Below are positions 16,890 to 25,156 of a stretch of DNA of 41,926 nt, piece after piece. Position numbers and translations under genes: made by a program. This DNA comes from an uncultured Prevotellaceae bacterium (lineage in GTDB: Bacteria; Bacteroidota; Bacteroidia; Bacteroidales; Bacteroidaceae): NCBI GenBank assembly GCA_946622085.1, contig CAMOPD010000002.1:1-41926 (forward strand), read 5' to 3'. Every line of letters starts with the position of its first letter. The first letter of the stretch is position 1. The notes beneath the pieces were generated by a model, which saw only the letters and a program-made list of their open reading frames with translations, was not told where the DNA came from and did not search any database.

Positions 16890-17137
16890 AAAAAATGGAA
16901 TAATGTTATTTTCCGCCTGCCTGTTTCTTACTTTTTGCACAGCCGAGGAGGCGTTTCCCTTTCCAATTGTTTTGTGAGATGCGGGCGGAGCAAAAACCGC
17001 CCTTTGGGTAGGCTGGGCATTTGCATGTGGGGCGTTTCTCTGCCTTACAGCCTTCGCTGCCTCCTGACCACATGGCCACGACACCTCATTATAAACCATG
17101 ATTTTGTCAATAAAAAGTGCTTTTTTGTGAAAATATG
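16890..17137. other. spacer between divergent promoters
   Basis: I see no gene here. The 130-aa plus-strand ORF (16815-17207) crosses both promoters and has no protein-like features. The middle is moderately GC-rich and may be decayed coding sequence, but I recognise nothing. Confidence 0.5.
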
Positions 17138-17168
17138 TTGGAAGTTATCAATTATTTTTATATTTTTG
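17138..17168 (+). promoter_or_regulatory. Bacteroidetes promoter for aqpZ
   Basis: TTG at 17138-17140, 20 bases, then TATTTTTG at 17161-17168. The leader before the ATG at 17213 is about 38 bases. Confidence 0.75.
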
Positions 17169-17212
17169 TCATCGTTAAGAGCCAATTCATCAACTTTTAA
17201 AACATAATTAAC

Positions 17213-17887
17213 ATGAAAAAGTATTTAGCAGAAATGGTGGGCACCATGGTGCTCGTGCTCATGGGCTGCGGCGTGGCTGTCAGCCTGGGTTGTGATCCGG
17301 TAAACAACATTCCGGCAGTAGTAGGAACGGCCTTCGCCTTCGGTCTGGCCGTAGTAGCCATGGCTTATACCATCGGTGGCATTTCGGGTTGCCACATCAA
17401 CCCCGCCATCACGCTGGGATGCTATCTCACAGGCCGCATCGATGCCAAGGACTGTGGCATGTATATGCTCTTCCAGTGCATCGGAGCCATCATCGGCTCT
17501 ATTCTGCTCTGGCTCCTCACCAGCAATGTGGAGACGCTGAGCGGCACTGGTGCCAACGACCTGCAGCAGGGCGTGAGTGTGCTGGGTGGTCTGATTGCCG
17601 AAATCATCTTCACCTGCGTCTTCGTGCTCGTGGTGCTCGGTGCCACTGCCAAGACCAACGGTGCTACCAACAACTTTGCCGGTCTGGCCATCGGTCTGAG
17701 CCTGGTGCTGGTTCATCTGGTGTGCATCCGCTACACCGGCACGTCGGTTAACCCCGCCCGCTCCATCGGTCCGGCCCTCTTCCAGGGTGGAAGCGCTCTG
17801 GCCAACCTCTGGATCTTCATCGTGGGCCCGTTCATCGGCGCTGCCTGCGCTGCCTGCATCTGGAAGGCCATCGAACCGCAGAAATAA
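17213..17887 (+). CDS. aqpZ: aquaporin Z
   Basis: This is a 224-residue MIP-family channel of normal AqpZ length with six hydrophobic segments. Both half-helix motifs are intact: 'GCHINPAITLG' (NPA at 63-65) and 'GTSVNPARSIGPAL' (NPA at 180-182). The Arg after the second NPA and the absence of the larger glycerol-facilitator loops favour a water channel (AqpZ) over GlpF. It sits in the inner membrane and equalises water flow during osmotic shifts. It starts 45 bases after a consensus promoter and is followed by a hairpin-T terminator before the sugar transporter gene. The pairing with a sugar transporter may reflect shared osmotic or metabolic control, but that is inference. Confidence 0.93.
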   Translation: MKKYLAEMVGTMVLVLMGCGVAVSLGCDPVNNIPAVVGTAFAFGLAVVAMAYTIGGISGCHINPAITLGCYLTGRIDAKDCGMYMLFQCIGAIIGSILLWLLTSNVETLSGTGANDLQQGVSVLGGLIAEIIFTCVFVLVVLGATAKTNGATNNFAGLAIGLSLVLVHLVCIRYTGTSVNPARSIGPALFQGGSALANLWIFIVGPFIGAACAACIWKAIEPQK

Positions 17888-17908
17888 TGAAGTAAGACAG
17901 CAACATCG

Positions 17909-17956
17909 GGCCTCATCTCCTGGGAGAAGTTACTGGGGGATGAGGCTCCTTTTTTT
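17909..17956 (+). terminator. hairpin plus T-tract between aqpZ and the sugar transporter
   Basis: GGCCTCATC pairs with GATGAGGC(T), an inner CTCC/GGAG pair is possible, and a run of seven T follows. No promoter consensus is visible between it and the next ATG (17968), so it may be leaky or act as an attenuator. Confidence 0.7.
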
Positions 17957-17967
17957 ATGTAGTTATC

Positions 17968-19203
17968 ATGTCCGACTCAAAGCATAAACTGACCACCAAG
18001 GAATATCTCGTTCCTTTTATTCTCATCACCTCGCTCTTCTTCCTCTGGGGTTTTGCCCGCGCCATACTGGACGTGCTCAACAAGCACTTCCAGAACGAAC
18101 TGCACATCAGCATCACCCAGTCGTCGCTCATTCAGGTGACCACCTATCTGGGCTATTTCCTCATGGCCATCCCCGCCGGGCTCTTCATCAATCGCTATGG
18201 CTATCGTCGTGGCGTGGTGTTCGGGCTGCTGCTCTTTGGCATGGGTGCGCTGCTCTTCATCCCCGGGGCCGAGGCCGGCACGTTCTACGCCTTTCTTGGC
18301 GCCCTGTTCATCATCGGCTGTGGGCTCACATTCCTTGAGACGGCTGCCAACCCCTACGTCACCGAGCTGGGTCCCAAGCCCACCTCTACCAGCCGCCTGA
18401 ACTTCTCGCAGTCGTTCAACGGGTTGGGCTGTCTTTTTGCCACCTTTGCCGTGGGGCAGTTTCTTTTCCGCGATTCTTCCGACAGTGGCAATGTGGCCGT
18501 GCCCTACGCCATTCTCGGGGTGCTCGTGCTCGTCATTGCCATGGTGTTTGCGCGCGTCAACCTGCCCGAAATCAAGCACGACGACGGACTGGAGGAGAAG
18601 GCCAAGTATGGGCGCGAACCGCTGCTCAAGATATGGCATCACCGCACGTTTGTCTACGGGTTGATGGCTCTGCTGGCCTATGAGGTGTCGGAGATTTCCA
18701 TCAACAGCTACTTCATCAACTTCGTCACCGGACAGGGCTGGATGACCGACCGCACCGCCTCGATGGTGCTCACGGGCGCGCTGGCCTTCTTCATGGTGGG
18801 CCGCTTCGTGGGCAGCTGGATCATGCAGCGCATCGAGGCTGAGCGCATGCTGTTCATCTGCGGCGTGGGAGCCGTGGCCTGCACCATGACGGTGCTCATG
18901 AATATAGGCACCGTTTCACTTTGCGCCCTGCTGGGCATCTATCTGTTCGAGGCCATCATGTTCCCCACCATCTTCTCGCTTGCCGTGCGAGGGTTGGGCA
19001 GCCTCACCAAGAGCGCGTCCTCCATACTCATGATGACGCCTGTGGGCGGTTGCGGATTCCTGCTCATGAGCGTCGTGGCCGATGCCACCGACCTGGTGGT
19101 GCCCTTCATGATTCCGCTTCTGGGCTATATCGTCGTGGCACTCTTCGGCTTCGGCCTGGTGAACAGTTCCGACAAAGAGGCCAAACGCAAGGCGCAGTCA
19201 TAG
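17968..19203 (+). CDS. FucP-family sugar:proton symporter (MFS), 411 aa
   Basis: The protein has twelve hydrophobic segments and the N-terminal signature 'SLFFLWGFARAILDVLNKHF', typical of the FucP branch of the major facilitator superfamily. 'GLTFLETAANPYVTELGP' carries the Glu used for proton coupling in E. coli FucP, and the Asp of 'AILDVL' matches its second key acid. Bacteroidetes members of this branch transport fucose, glucose, galactose or mannose; the substrate cannot be fixed from sequence. Given the beta-glucan locus downstream, whose final product is glucose, a glucose permease is plausible. It lies 80 bases after aqpZ with a terminator-like hairpin between them and no visible promoter of its own. 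A 14-bp palindrome (TTATTATATAATAA) follows the stop at 19213. Confidence 0.88.
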   Translation: MSDSKHKLTTKEYLVPFILITSLFFLWGFARAILDVLNKHFQNELHISITQSSLIQVTTYLGYFLMAIPAGLFINRYGYRRGVVFGLLLFGMGALLFIPGAEAGTFYAFLGALFIIGCGLTFLETAANPYVTELGPKPTSTSRLNFSQSFNGLGCLFATFAVGQFLFRDSSDSGNVAVPYAILGVLVLVIAMVFARVNLPEIKHDDGLEEKAKYGREPLLKIWHHRTFVYGLMALLAYEVSEISINSYFINFVTGQGWMTDRTASMVLTGALAFFMVGRFVGSWIMQRIEAERMLFICGVGAVACTMTVLMNIGTVSLCALLGIYLFEAIMFPTIFSLAVRGLGSLTKSASSILMMTPVGGCGFLLMSVVADATDLVVPFMIPLLGYIVVALFGFGLVNSSDKEAKRKAQS

Positions 19204-19253
19204 GCCCCCACCTTATTATATAATAAAGCATCGCAAGCTCTGAGGCTATTCGT

Positions 19254-19365
19254 GGTTCAAGGAGTTACAAGGAGTTCAAGGAGTTACAAGGTGTTCTGAG
19301 TTACCAGCTACGAATGACTCTGAACGCCGTGCAACTCCTTGAATCCATGTAACTCCTTGAACCCC
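19254..19365. repeat. inverted repeat built from CAAGGAGTT units
   Basis: The left arm has four near-identical 9-10 bp units (CAAGGAGTTA, CAAGGAGTT and variants), and the right arm (19331-19365) is its reverse complement with few mismatches. The inner part (AGTTACCAGCTACGAATGAC) matches the element at 28798-28946 (GAGTTACGAGCTACGAATGAC on the minus strand), so it is a dispersed repeat rather than a local accident. Confidence 0.75.
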
Positions 19366-19567
19366 TTGTTTGCATTACATAGAGAAAGTTGAGCAGTTTG
19401 GTGTGGGTTCGGCGCAAGAAGAGTGTTGGAATGTTTTTGGAAATGTAATGCTCTTATTGGTGTCTGTGGATAATGATTCGCTCAATAGTTCATCTCCGTC
19501 CATGAGCCCGTTTGAGAAGACTGCCGCACATCCGCTGGATGCTGCCTTCAGAATGACGGTTCTCTTT

Positions 19568-19775
19568 TTGTGAATTTTCTTTACAAAACGGAAGGACAGC
19601 CGTACCTGCTCGACCAGTAAGCACGCCACTCACGATGAGTAAGTGGCGTGCTTACGAGGCGTGAGTGGCGTGCTTACTACCCGTAAGTGGCGTTCTTACT
19701 CCCCTATACTGATTTTCAGCTCTTTACGGAGTCGTTATGCGAGGGCGCAAAAAGTTGTGAATTATTTTTACAAAA
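19568..19775 (-). repeat. 208-bp dispersed element, copy A
   Basis: It is bounded by 21-bp direct repeats (TTGTGAATTNTNTTTACAAAA, 19 of 21 identical). Inside are four palindromic half-sites of GTAAGCACGCCAC type (three GTGGCG[TG/TT]CTTAC forms and one in reverse). The reverse complement aligns without gaps to copy B at 31376-31583, also exactly 208 bp, with about 94% identity over the central 85 bp. Weaker similarity continues outward to a small hairpin at 19813-19828 (GTAGG/CCTAC). No ORF is evident. It may be a MITE-like or protein-binding repeat. Confidence 0.85.
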
Positions 19776-20240
19776 TGGCGAGCGTTTTCGTCGGGCTGTT
19801 CAGAATGCTCATGTAGGGACGCGCCTACGATCGAAGAGAATTGCCGGAACGCTTGTGTTGCATCATGAAGCATGTTTAGCTGAAACCCTTATGATTGGTG
19901 CCTGGTGAAACGACCTGACGGTCTTGCTGCCTGGCCGTCATGCAAGCCCCCCTCTGAGGAGTCTTTCTCAAAGCATCTCGTTTAATATGATTCACAATAG
20001 ATGTTATTGTTTTCCCTGGACACTTTGACGGCTTCCATTGGTTCGTCCGAAGGATGGAAAAGCCCCCTGAAAGGGCTTGAAAAGTGGATAAATGTAGGTT
20101 TTACACCTCTATATTTCGTCCACTCTTTTGCTTTTTGCCGATTTTGCTATAAGGCTGATAATCAGGCGAGTACAGATTTTCTGCCTTTCAAGGAATCCAC
20201 TTTTTCTGTTTTCTGCCAGACAAAGAGTGTTTTTTTCTTT
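19776..20240. other. gene-free spacer before the PUL
   Basis: I see no convincing gene. The short ORFs (73 and 100 aa) overlap repeat sequence or lack protein-like character. A CCCCCTGAAAGGGCTTGAAAAG segment near 20065 and AT-rich sequence lead up to the susC promoter. Confidence 0.5.
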
Positions 20241-20248
20241 TATCTTTG
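20241..20248 (+). promoter_or_regulatory. -7 element (TATCTTTG) of the PUL promoter
   Basis: TATCTTTG matches TAnnTTTG, but the expected -33 TTTG is missing 19-21 bases upstream. A poor -33 fits a promoter that needs an activator, as expected for an inducible PUL. The leader before susC is about 67 bases. Confidence 0.6.
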
Positions 20249-20321
20249 CAATCGGAACCCATTCTGCCGTGAAAACATCTTGAAAAACCATATACATTAT
20301 TAAATAACTAAAAACCAAAGT

Positions 20322-23300
20322 ATGAAAAAAAGCAGGTTACTCATGTTGCTATTGTCGCTCGTGGTGGCAGTGGCATCGCGTGCCCAAAGCATCTCGGGCA
20401 CGGTGACAGACGAACTGGGCGAACCGATTATCGGGGCTTCGGTTGTTGAGAAAGCAAACTCAAAGAACGGAGCGATTACCGATTTCAATGGCCAGTTCAG
20501 CATCAACGTGGCTGCGGGCACGCCCGTAGTCATCAGCTACATCGGCTATGTTTCTCAGGAACTGGCCGCCCGCGACGGCATGACCGTCACGTTGAAGGAA
20601 GACGCTCAGACGCTGAGCGACGTGGTGGTCATTGGCTACGGCGTTCAGAAGAAGAGTGTGGTGACGGCCTCCATTGCCAAGGTGAGCTCCGACGACCTGG
20701 ACGGCAAGACCCGTCTGCGTGCCGAGGATGCCCTGAAGGGCATGGCAGCGGGCGTGAACGTCACGTCGGCCTCGGGCCAGCCGGGAGCCAAGTCGATGAT
20801 TCGCGTGCGCGGTATCGGCACCATCAACGACTCCAATCCTCTCTACATCATCGACGGCATGCCCACCGACCAGGACGGTATGGAGAGCGTCAACCCCAAC
20901 GACATCGAGTCTATTGAGGTGCTCAAGGATGCTGCTTCGGGAGCCATCTACGGAGCCCGTGCCGCCAACGGTGTGATTCTTGTCACCACCAAGAAGGGCA
21001 AGATGGGCAAGGCCTCCATCAACTACAACTTCTCCTATGGCTGGCAGTCGGCCTGGAAGAAGCGCGACGTGACCGGTGCCACCGACTATGCCATACTGCA
21101 GAACGAGCGCCGCGTGCAGAACGGCCTGGCCCCGCTCTATGCCGACCCCTATCATCTGGTCGACGCCAACGGCGATGCCATCAAGGGATTTGGCACCAAC
21201 TGGCAGGAGCTGCTCTTCAACGACAATGCCCCCATTCAGCAGCACGACCTGAGCATCAGCGGTGCCTCAGAGAAGCTGAACTACTATCTTTCGCTCGGCT
21301 ATTTCGACCAGGAAGGAATCGTGGGCGGCAACTACGGACAGTCTAACTATGACCGTCTGACCATCCGCTCGAACAACCAGTACAATCTGTTTGACGCCTC
21401 GAAGGAGCGCAACTTCCTGAACAAGCTCGACATCGGGGCCAACATCTCCTATATGCGCGTGCACAGCACGGGCATCGATGCCAACTCCACCTGGGGCTCA
21501 CCCCTCGGCTCGGCACTCTATCTGGCCCCCACGCTGCCCGTCACGCTGAAGGGCGGCTATGACGCCGACGGCAGGGCCAACATCGGCCAGCGCATGATCG
21601 ACCAATATGCGGCCTACGAGCTCTTCACCGATGCCAACGGCAACCCCTACACTATTCCCAACTTCATTGGCAGCTATCAGGAGCAGAACAACCCCATGGC
21701 CATGATGATGCTCAACCCCACCAAGGGCTGGAGCCACAAGTTCATGCCCAAGTTCTCTATCGACCTGCAGCTGTGGGACCAGCTGAAATATCACTTCACC
21801 TACAGCGCCGAGCTCTCGTTCTGGGGCAACGAAGGAGCCACGCTGCAGAAGTACTACCTCTCGGGCAACAACAATGCCGACCACACCCAGGCCTCGGCCT
21901 ACAAGGGCAACAACACCACGTGGCAGATAGAAAACACGCTGACCTACGACAAGCAGTTCGGCCGTCACACCATCGGCGTGGTGCTCGGACAGAGTGCCCT
22001 GAAGTTCAAGGGCGACGAACTGGGCGGCTCTCACTGGTATCTGGTGAACACCGACAAGCCCTCCATCAACTACACCACGGGCGGCGACATTGAATTCTCT
22101 TACGACGGCGACGGCAAGATGACCGGTGCCAAGAGCCTCGTGGGAGTCTATGGCGGACCCTACGTGGAGCATCGGCTCTCGTCGCTCTTCGCCCGTCTGA
22201 GCTACAACTACGACGAGCGCTACATGCTGCAGGCCACCATCCGCCGCGACGGCAGCAGCCGCTTCGGTTCCAACAATAAGTATGGCACGTTCCCGTCGTT
22301 CTCCTTGGGATGGAACGTGATGAACGAGAAATTCATGGAGCAGACCCGCGACTGGCTCACCAACCTGAAGGTGCGCGCCAGCTGGGGAAAGAACGGTAAC
22401 GACAATATCGGCGACTTTGCCTATACCACGCTGACCGCACTCGGAGCCAGCAGCAACTACTACTTCGGACAGTCGGCCGCCATGGTGTATGGCTCAAAGG
22501 CCAACCGGCTGGCCAACGAAGACCTGAAGTGGGAGGAAAGCGAGCAGACCGACCTGGGACTGGACTTCGGCTTCTGGAACAACCAGCTCACCTTCAGCGT
22601 GGACTACTACATCAAGAAGACCAACGGCATGATTATCGAGATGCCCATCCCGAGCTACGTGGGTGAGGCCCGCCCGCTGGCCAATGTCGGCGACATGGAG
22701 AACAGCGGCTGGGAGTTTGAACTGGGCTACAAGTGGAACATCGCCGACGCCCACTTCGCCGTGAAGGGCAACGCCTCCTACCTGAAGAACAAGCTGAAGA
22801 ACCTGGGCAACGACACGGGATTCCTGAACTACGGCATCTCGCAGTTCAGCGACGGCGGCACACGCGCCGAGAACGGTCAGCCCTTCCCCTTCTTCTATGG
22901 CTACAAGACCGACGGCATCTTGCAGAATCAGGCTGAGGCCGATGCCTACAACTCAAAATATGGCACGTCGTCGAAGCCCGGCGACTTCCGCTTCGTCGAC
23001 ACCAACGGCGACAACACCATCACCAGCGACGACCGCACCAACATCGGCAACGGAGTGCCCGACTGGACCTTCGGACTGAACCTGGATGCCGAGTGGAAAG
23101 GCTTCGACCTGAGCCTCTTCTTCCAGGGAGTGAGCGGAGCCGACGTGTTCGACGCCACCTATCGCCAGGACATCGCCTCGGGCAACTATCCCACCTGGGT
23201 GCTCAACCGCTGGACCGGCGAGGGAACCTCCAACACCGTGCCCACGCTGGGCGACTCGAAAAACTGGGTGGTCAGCGATATGTATATACAAGACGGCAGC

Positions 23301-23531
23301 TACCTGCGCCTGAAGAATGTCACGCTGGGCTACACGCTGCCCCACAACCTGACCAACCGCATCGGCATCAGCCGCCTGCGCATCTTCGGCAGGGCTGAAA
23401 ACCTTCTCACGTGGACCAAGTATTGGGGCTTCGACCCGGAAATAGGTTCCGGCTCCACCAGTCTCGGTGTCGACTATGGCGTCTATCCGCAGGCCCGTAC
23501 CTACACCATTGGATTCAACATTTCACTTTAA
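20322..23531 (+). CDS. susC: SusC-like TonB-dependent outer-membrane transporter, 1069 aa
   Basis: The signal peptide (MKKSRLLMLLLSLVVAVASRAQ) is followed by a carboxypeptidase-regulatory-like beta domain ('SISGTVTDELGEPIIGASVV', residues about 23-95), which is typical of SusC proteins. Next come the 'VVVIGYGVQKK' TonB-box-like segment and the plug domain ('IRVRGIGTINDSNPLYIIDG', 'ANGVILVTTKKGK', about 110-225), then a 22-strand barrel with characteristic motifs such as 'RDGSSRFGSNNKYGTFPS' and a C-terminal 'TIGFNISL' strand. Length and architecture are normal. With SusD it forms the TonB-energised pore that imports glycan fragments into the periplasm. Substrate assignment to beta-glucan rests on the GH16 and GH3 genes downstream. 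It is the first gene of the PUL. Confidence 0.95.
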   Translation: MKKSRLLMLLLSLVVAVASRAQSISGTVTDELGEPIIGASVVEKANSKNGAITDFNGQFSINVAAGTPVVISYIGYVSQELAARDGMTVTLKEDAQTLSDVVVIGYGVQKKSVVTASIAKVSSDDLDGKTRLRAEDALKGMAAGVNVTSASGQPGAKSMIRVRGIGTINDSNPLYIIDGMPTDQDGMESVNPNDIESIEVLKDAASGAIYGARAANGVILVTTKKGKMGKASINYNFSYGWQSAWKKRDVTGATDYAILQNERRVQNGLAPLYADPYHLVDANGDAIKGFGTNWQELLFNDNAPIQQHDLSISGASEKLNYYLSLGYFDQEGIVGGNYGQSNYDRLTIRSNNQYNLFDASKERNFLNKLDIGANISYMRVHSTGIDANSTWGSPLGSALYLAPTLPVTLKGGYDADGRANIGQRMIDQYAAYELFTDANGNPYTIPNFIGSYQEQNNPMAMMMLNPTKGWSHKFMPKFSIDLQLWDQLKYHFTYSAELSFWGNEGATLQKYYLSGNNNADHTQASAYKGNNTTWQIENTLTYDKQFGRHTIGVVLGQSALKFKGDELGGSHWYLVNTDKPSINYTTGGDIEFSYDGDGKMTGAKSLVGVYGGPYVEHRLSSLFARLSYNYDERYMLQATIRRDGSSRFGSNNKYGTFPSFSLGWNVMNEKFMEQTRDWLTNLKVRASWGKNGNDNIGDFAYTTLTALGASSNYYFGQSAAMVYGSKANRLANEDLKWEESEQTDLGLDFGFWNNQLTFSVDYYIKKTNGMIIEMPIPSYVGEARPLANVGDMENSGWEFELGYKWNIADAHFAVKGNASYLKNKLKNLGNDTGFLNYGISQFSDGGTRAENGQPFPFFYGYKTDGILQNQAEADAYNSKYGTSSKPGDFRFVDTNGDNTITSDDRTNIGNGVPDWTFGLNLDAEWKGFDLSLFFQGVSGADVFDATYRQDIASGNYPTWVLNRWTGEGTSNTVPTLGDSKNWVVSDMYIQDGSYLRLKNVTLGYTLPHNLTNRIGISRLRIFGRAENLLTWTKYWGFDPEIGSGSTSLGVDYGVYPQARTYTIGFNISL

Positions 23532-23563
23532 TCACAGACATCAGTAATTAGAAATCTATCATT

Positions 23564-25114
23564 ATGATTACCAAGAAATATAACATCATGCGCAGCCTCT
23601 GTGTCAGCTGTCTTCTCTGTGCGCTCTGTGCTGCCTGCAGCGACGACTTCCTTGAGGTGAAGAATCCCACTGGCGAACCTCTCGAGGAATACTACACCAC
23701 CGAAGAGACACTCAACGAGGCCCTCACCTCGGCCTATGCTCCCCTGCACTGGCCCGACTGGGACAATGCCGCCTACAACGACCTGACCATCGACGGCGAA
23801 ATCATGGGCGACGACTTCTGGGTGGGCGGATCCGACAATACCGACAACCAGCACTGGCACCGGCTGTTCAACTTCGCCGGCGACGGCAACAACACGCTGG
23901 GCACCCTCTGGGGCGACTTCTACAGCGGCATCAAGCGCTGCAACGACGCCATCAAGTATGCCGGCTGGAAAAACAACGCCAGCGCCGCCTTCTGCCGCTC
24001 CATGGAGATGCAGGCCCGTCTGCTGCGCGTCTACTATTACAACATCCTGTGGCACTACTATGGCAACGTGCCTTTCTATCTGGAGAACCTCTCGCTGCCC
24101 TACACGGCCCCGCAGCTCTCGGCCGACGAGATATACAATCAGCTGCTGCCCGAACTGGAAGACATCATCGCCTCCAACGTGCTCCCCATGCGCTGGGAGA
24201 CTGCCGAGAGCGGCCGCGTGAGCCAGGCCTTCGCCTACATGCTCTACGCCGAGATGGTGATGTATCAGAACGATACGGCCCGCTATCCCCAGGCTCTCAG
24301 CTACATGAAGCAAATCATTGCTGACTCGAACTACTCGCTCAACCCCAGCTTCAGCAATCTCTGGAAGGAGAGTGGCGAGTGGTGCTCGGAGAGCATCTTC
24401 GAAATCAACTACAACGACGACCAGGCTCAGCGCGACTGGGGCAACGCTGCCATCAATGCCGGCGGCACCGTGTTCCCCACGCTCTGCTCGCCCAACGGCT
24501 GGGGCGGCGGCGAAGGCTGGGACGGCGGCAACGACGGCTGGGGCTTCCTGCCCATGAAGGTGGAGACCTACAATATGTACGACGAGAGCGACCTGCGCCG
24601 CGACGTCACCTGCTGGGACCTGCGTGGCTACAGCTACACCGAGCGCTATCAGGACACCCACATCTGGCATGGCAAGTATCGCCCGCAGTCGGACAACAAC
24701 AAGGACTGCCCCACGTCGAAGAACCTGAACTACAACAACAACAAGCGCATCTATCGCTACGCCGAGACGCTGCTCAATGCAGCCGAGCTGCTGCTCCAGA
24801 CGGGGGGCAGTGCGGCCGAAGCCACGGGCTACGTGAACGAAGTGCGCGCACGTGCCGGCCTGGGCGCACTCAACAACGTGACTATCGACGACATCTTCAC
24901 CGAGCGCCACCTGGAGTTCTGCGGCGAAGGCAAGCGCTACTTCGACCTCGTGCGTGCCGAGGGCATACCCGGGGCAACACAGAAAGCCTCTACAGTACTT
25001 GTTCCCGACAACTACGGCTATCGCACCAACTCATGGACACCCAGCAAGAAGCACATACCGCTGGCTCAGAGTGAGCTCGATGCCGACCCAACGTTGAAGC
25101 AAAACAATTATTAA
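23564..25114 (+). CDS. susD: SusD/RagB-family glycan-binding lipoprotein, 516 aa
   Basis: A lipoprotein signal ends 'LCALCAAC' with Cys25 as the lipidated residue, followed by SDDF acids that suit surface export in Bacteroidetes. Start ATG 23564 is used; ATG 23588 (MRSLCVS) gives a shorter, equally good signal peptide and may be the true start. The body shows SusD landmarks: 'YYTTEETLNEALTSAYAPL', the TPR-bearing helices, 'NEVRARAGLGALNNV' and 'FTERHLEFCGEGKRYFDLVR' near the C-terminus. Many aromatic residues in 'GWGGGEGWDGGNDGWGF' could line the binding site. It caps SusC and captures oligosaccharides. It is 32 bases after susC in the same operon. Confidence 0.95.
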   Translation: MITKKYNIMRSLCVSCLLCALCAACSDDFLEVKNPTGEPLEEYYTTEETLNEALTSAYAPLHWPDWDNAAYNDLTIDGEIMGDDFWVGGSDNTDNQHWHRLFNFAGDGNNTLGTLWGDFYSGIKRCNDAIKYAGWKNNASAAFCRSMEMQARLLRVYYYNILWHYYGNVPFYLENLSLPYTAPQLSADEIYNQLLPELEDIIASNVLPMRWETAESGRVSQAFAYMLYAEMVMYQNDTARYPQALSYMKQIIADSNYSLNPSFSNLWKESGEWCSESIFEINYNDDQAQRDWGNAAINAGGTVFPTLCSPNGWGGGEGWDGGNDGWGFLPMKVETYNMYDESDLRRDVTCWDLRGYSYTERYQDTHIWHGKYRPQSDNNKDCPTSKNLNYNNNKRIYRYAETLLNAAELLLQTGGSAAEATGYVNEVRARAGLGALNNVTIDDIFTERHLEFCGEGKRYFDLVRAEGIPGATQKASTVLVPDNYGYRTNSWTPSKKHIPLAQSELDADPTLKQNNY

Positions 25115-25156
25115 AATCCCCCCCTCATCACTTTAACACATTAATATTATATATAT

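Noticed and set aside
19568-19775. A short CRISPR array, because of the repeated GTGGCGTGCTTAC motifs
   Set aside because: The repeats are only about 13 bp, occur in both orientations with 9-bp gaps and no unique spacers, no cas genes are nearby, and the whole unit recurs at 31376.
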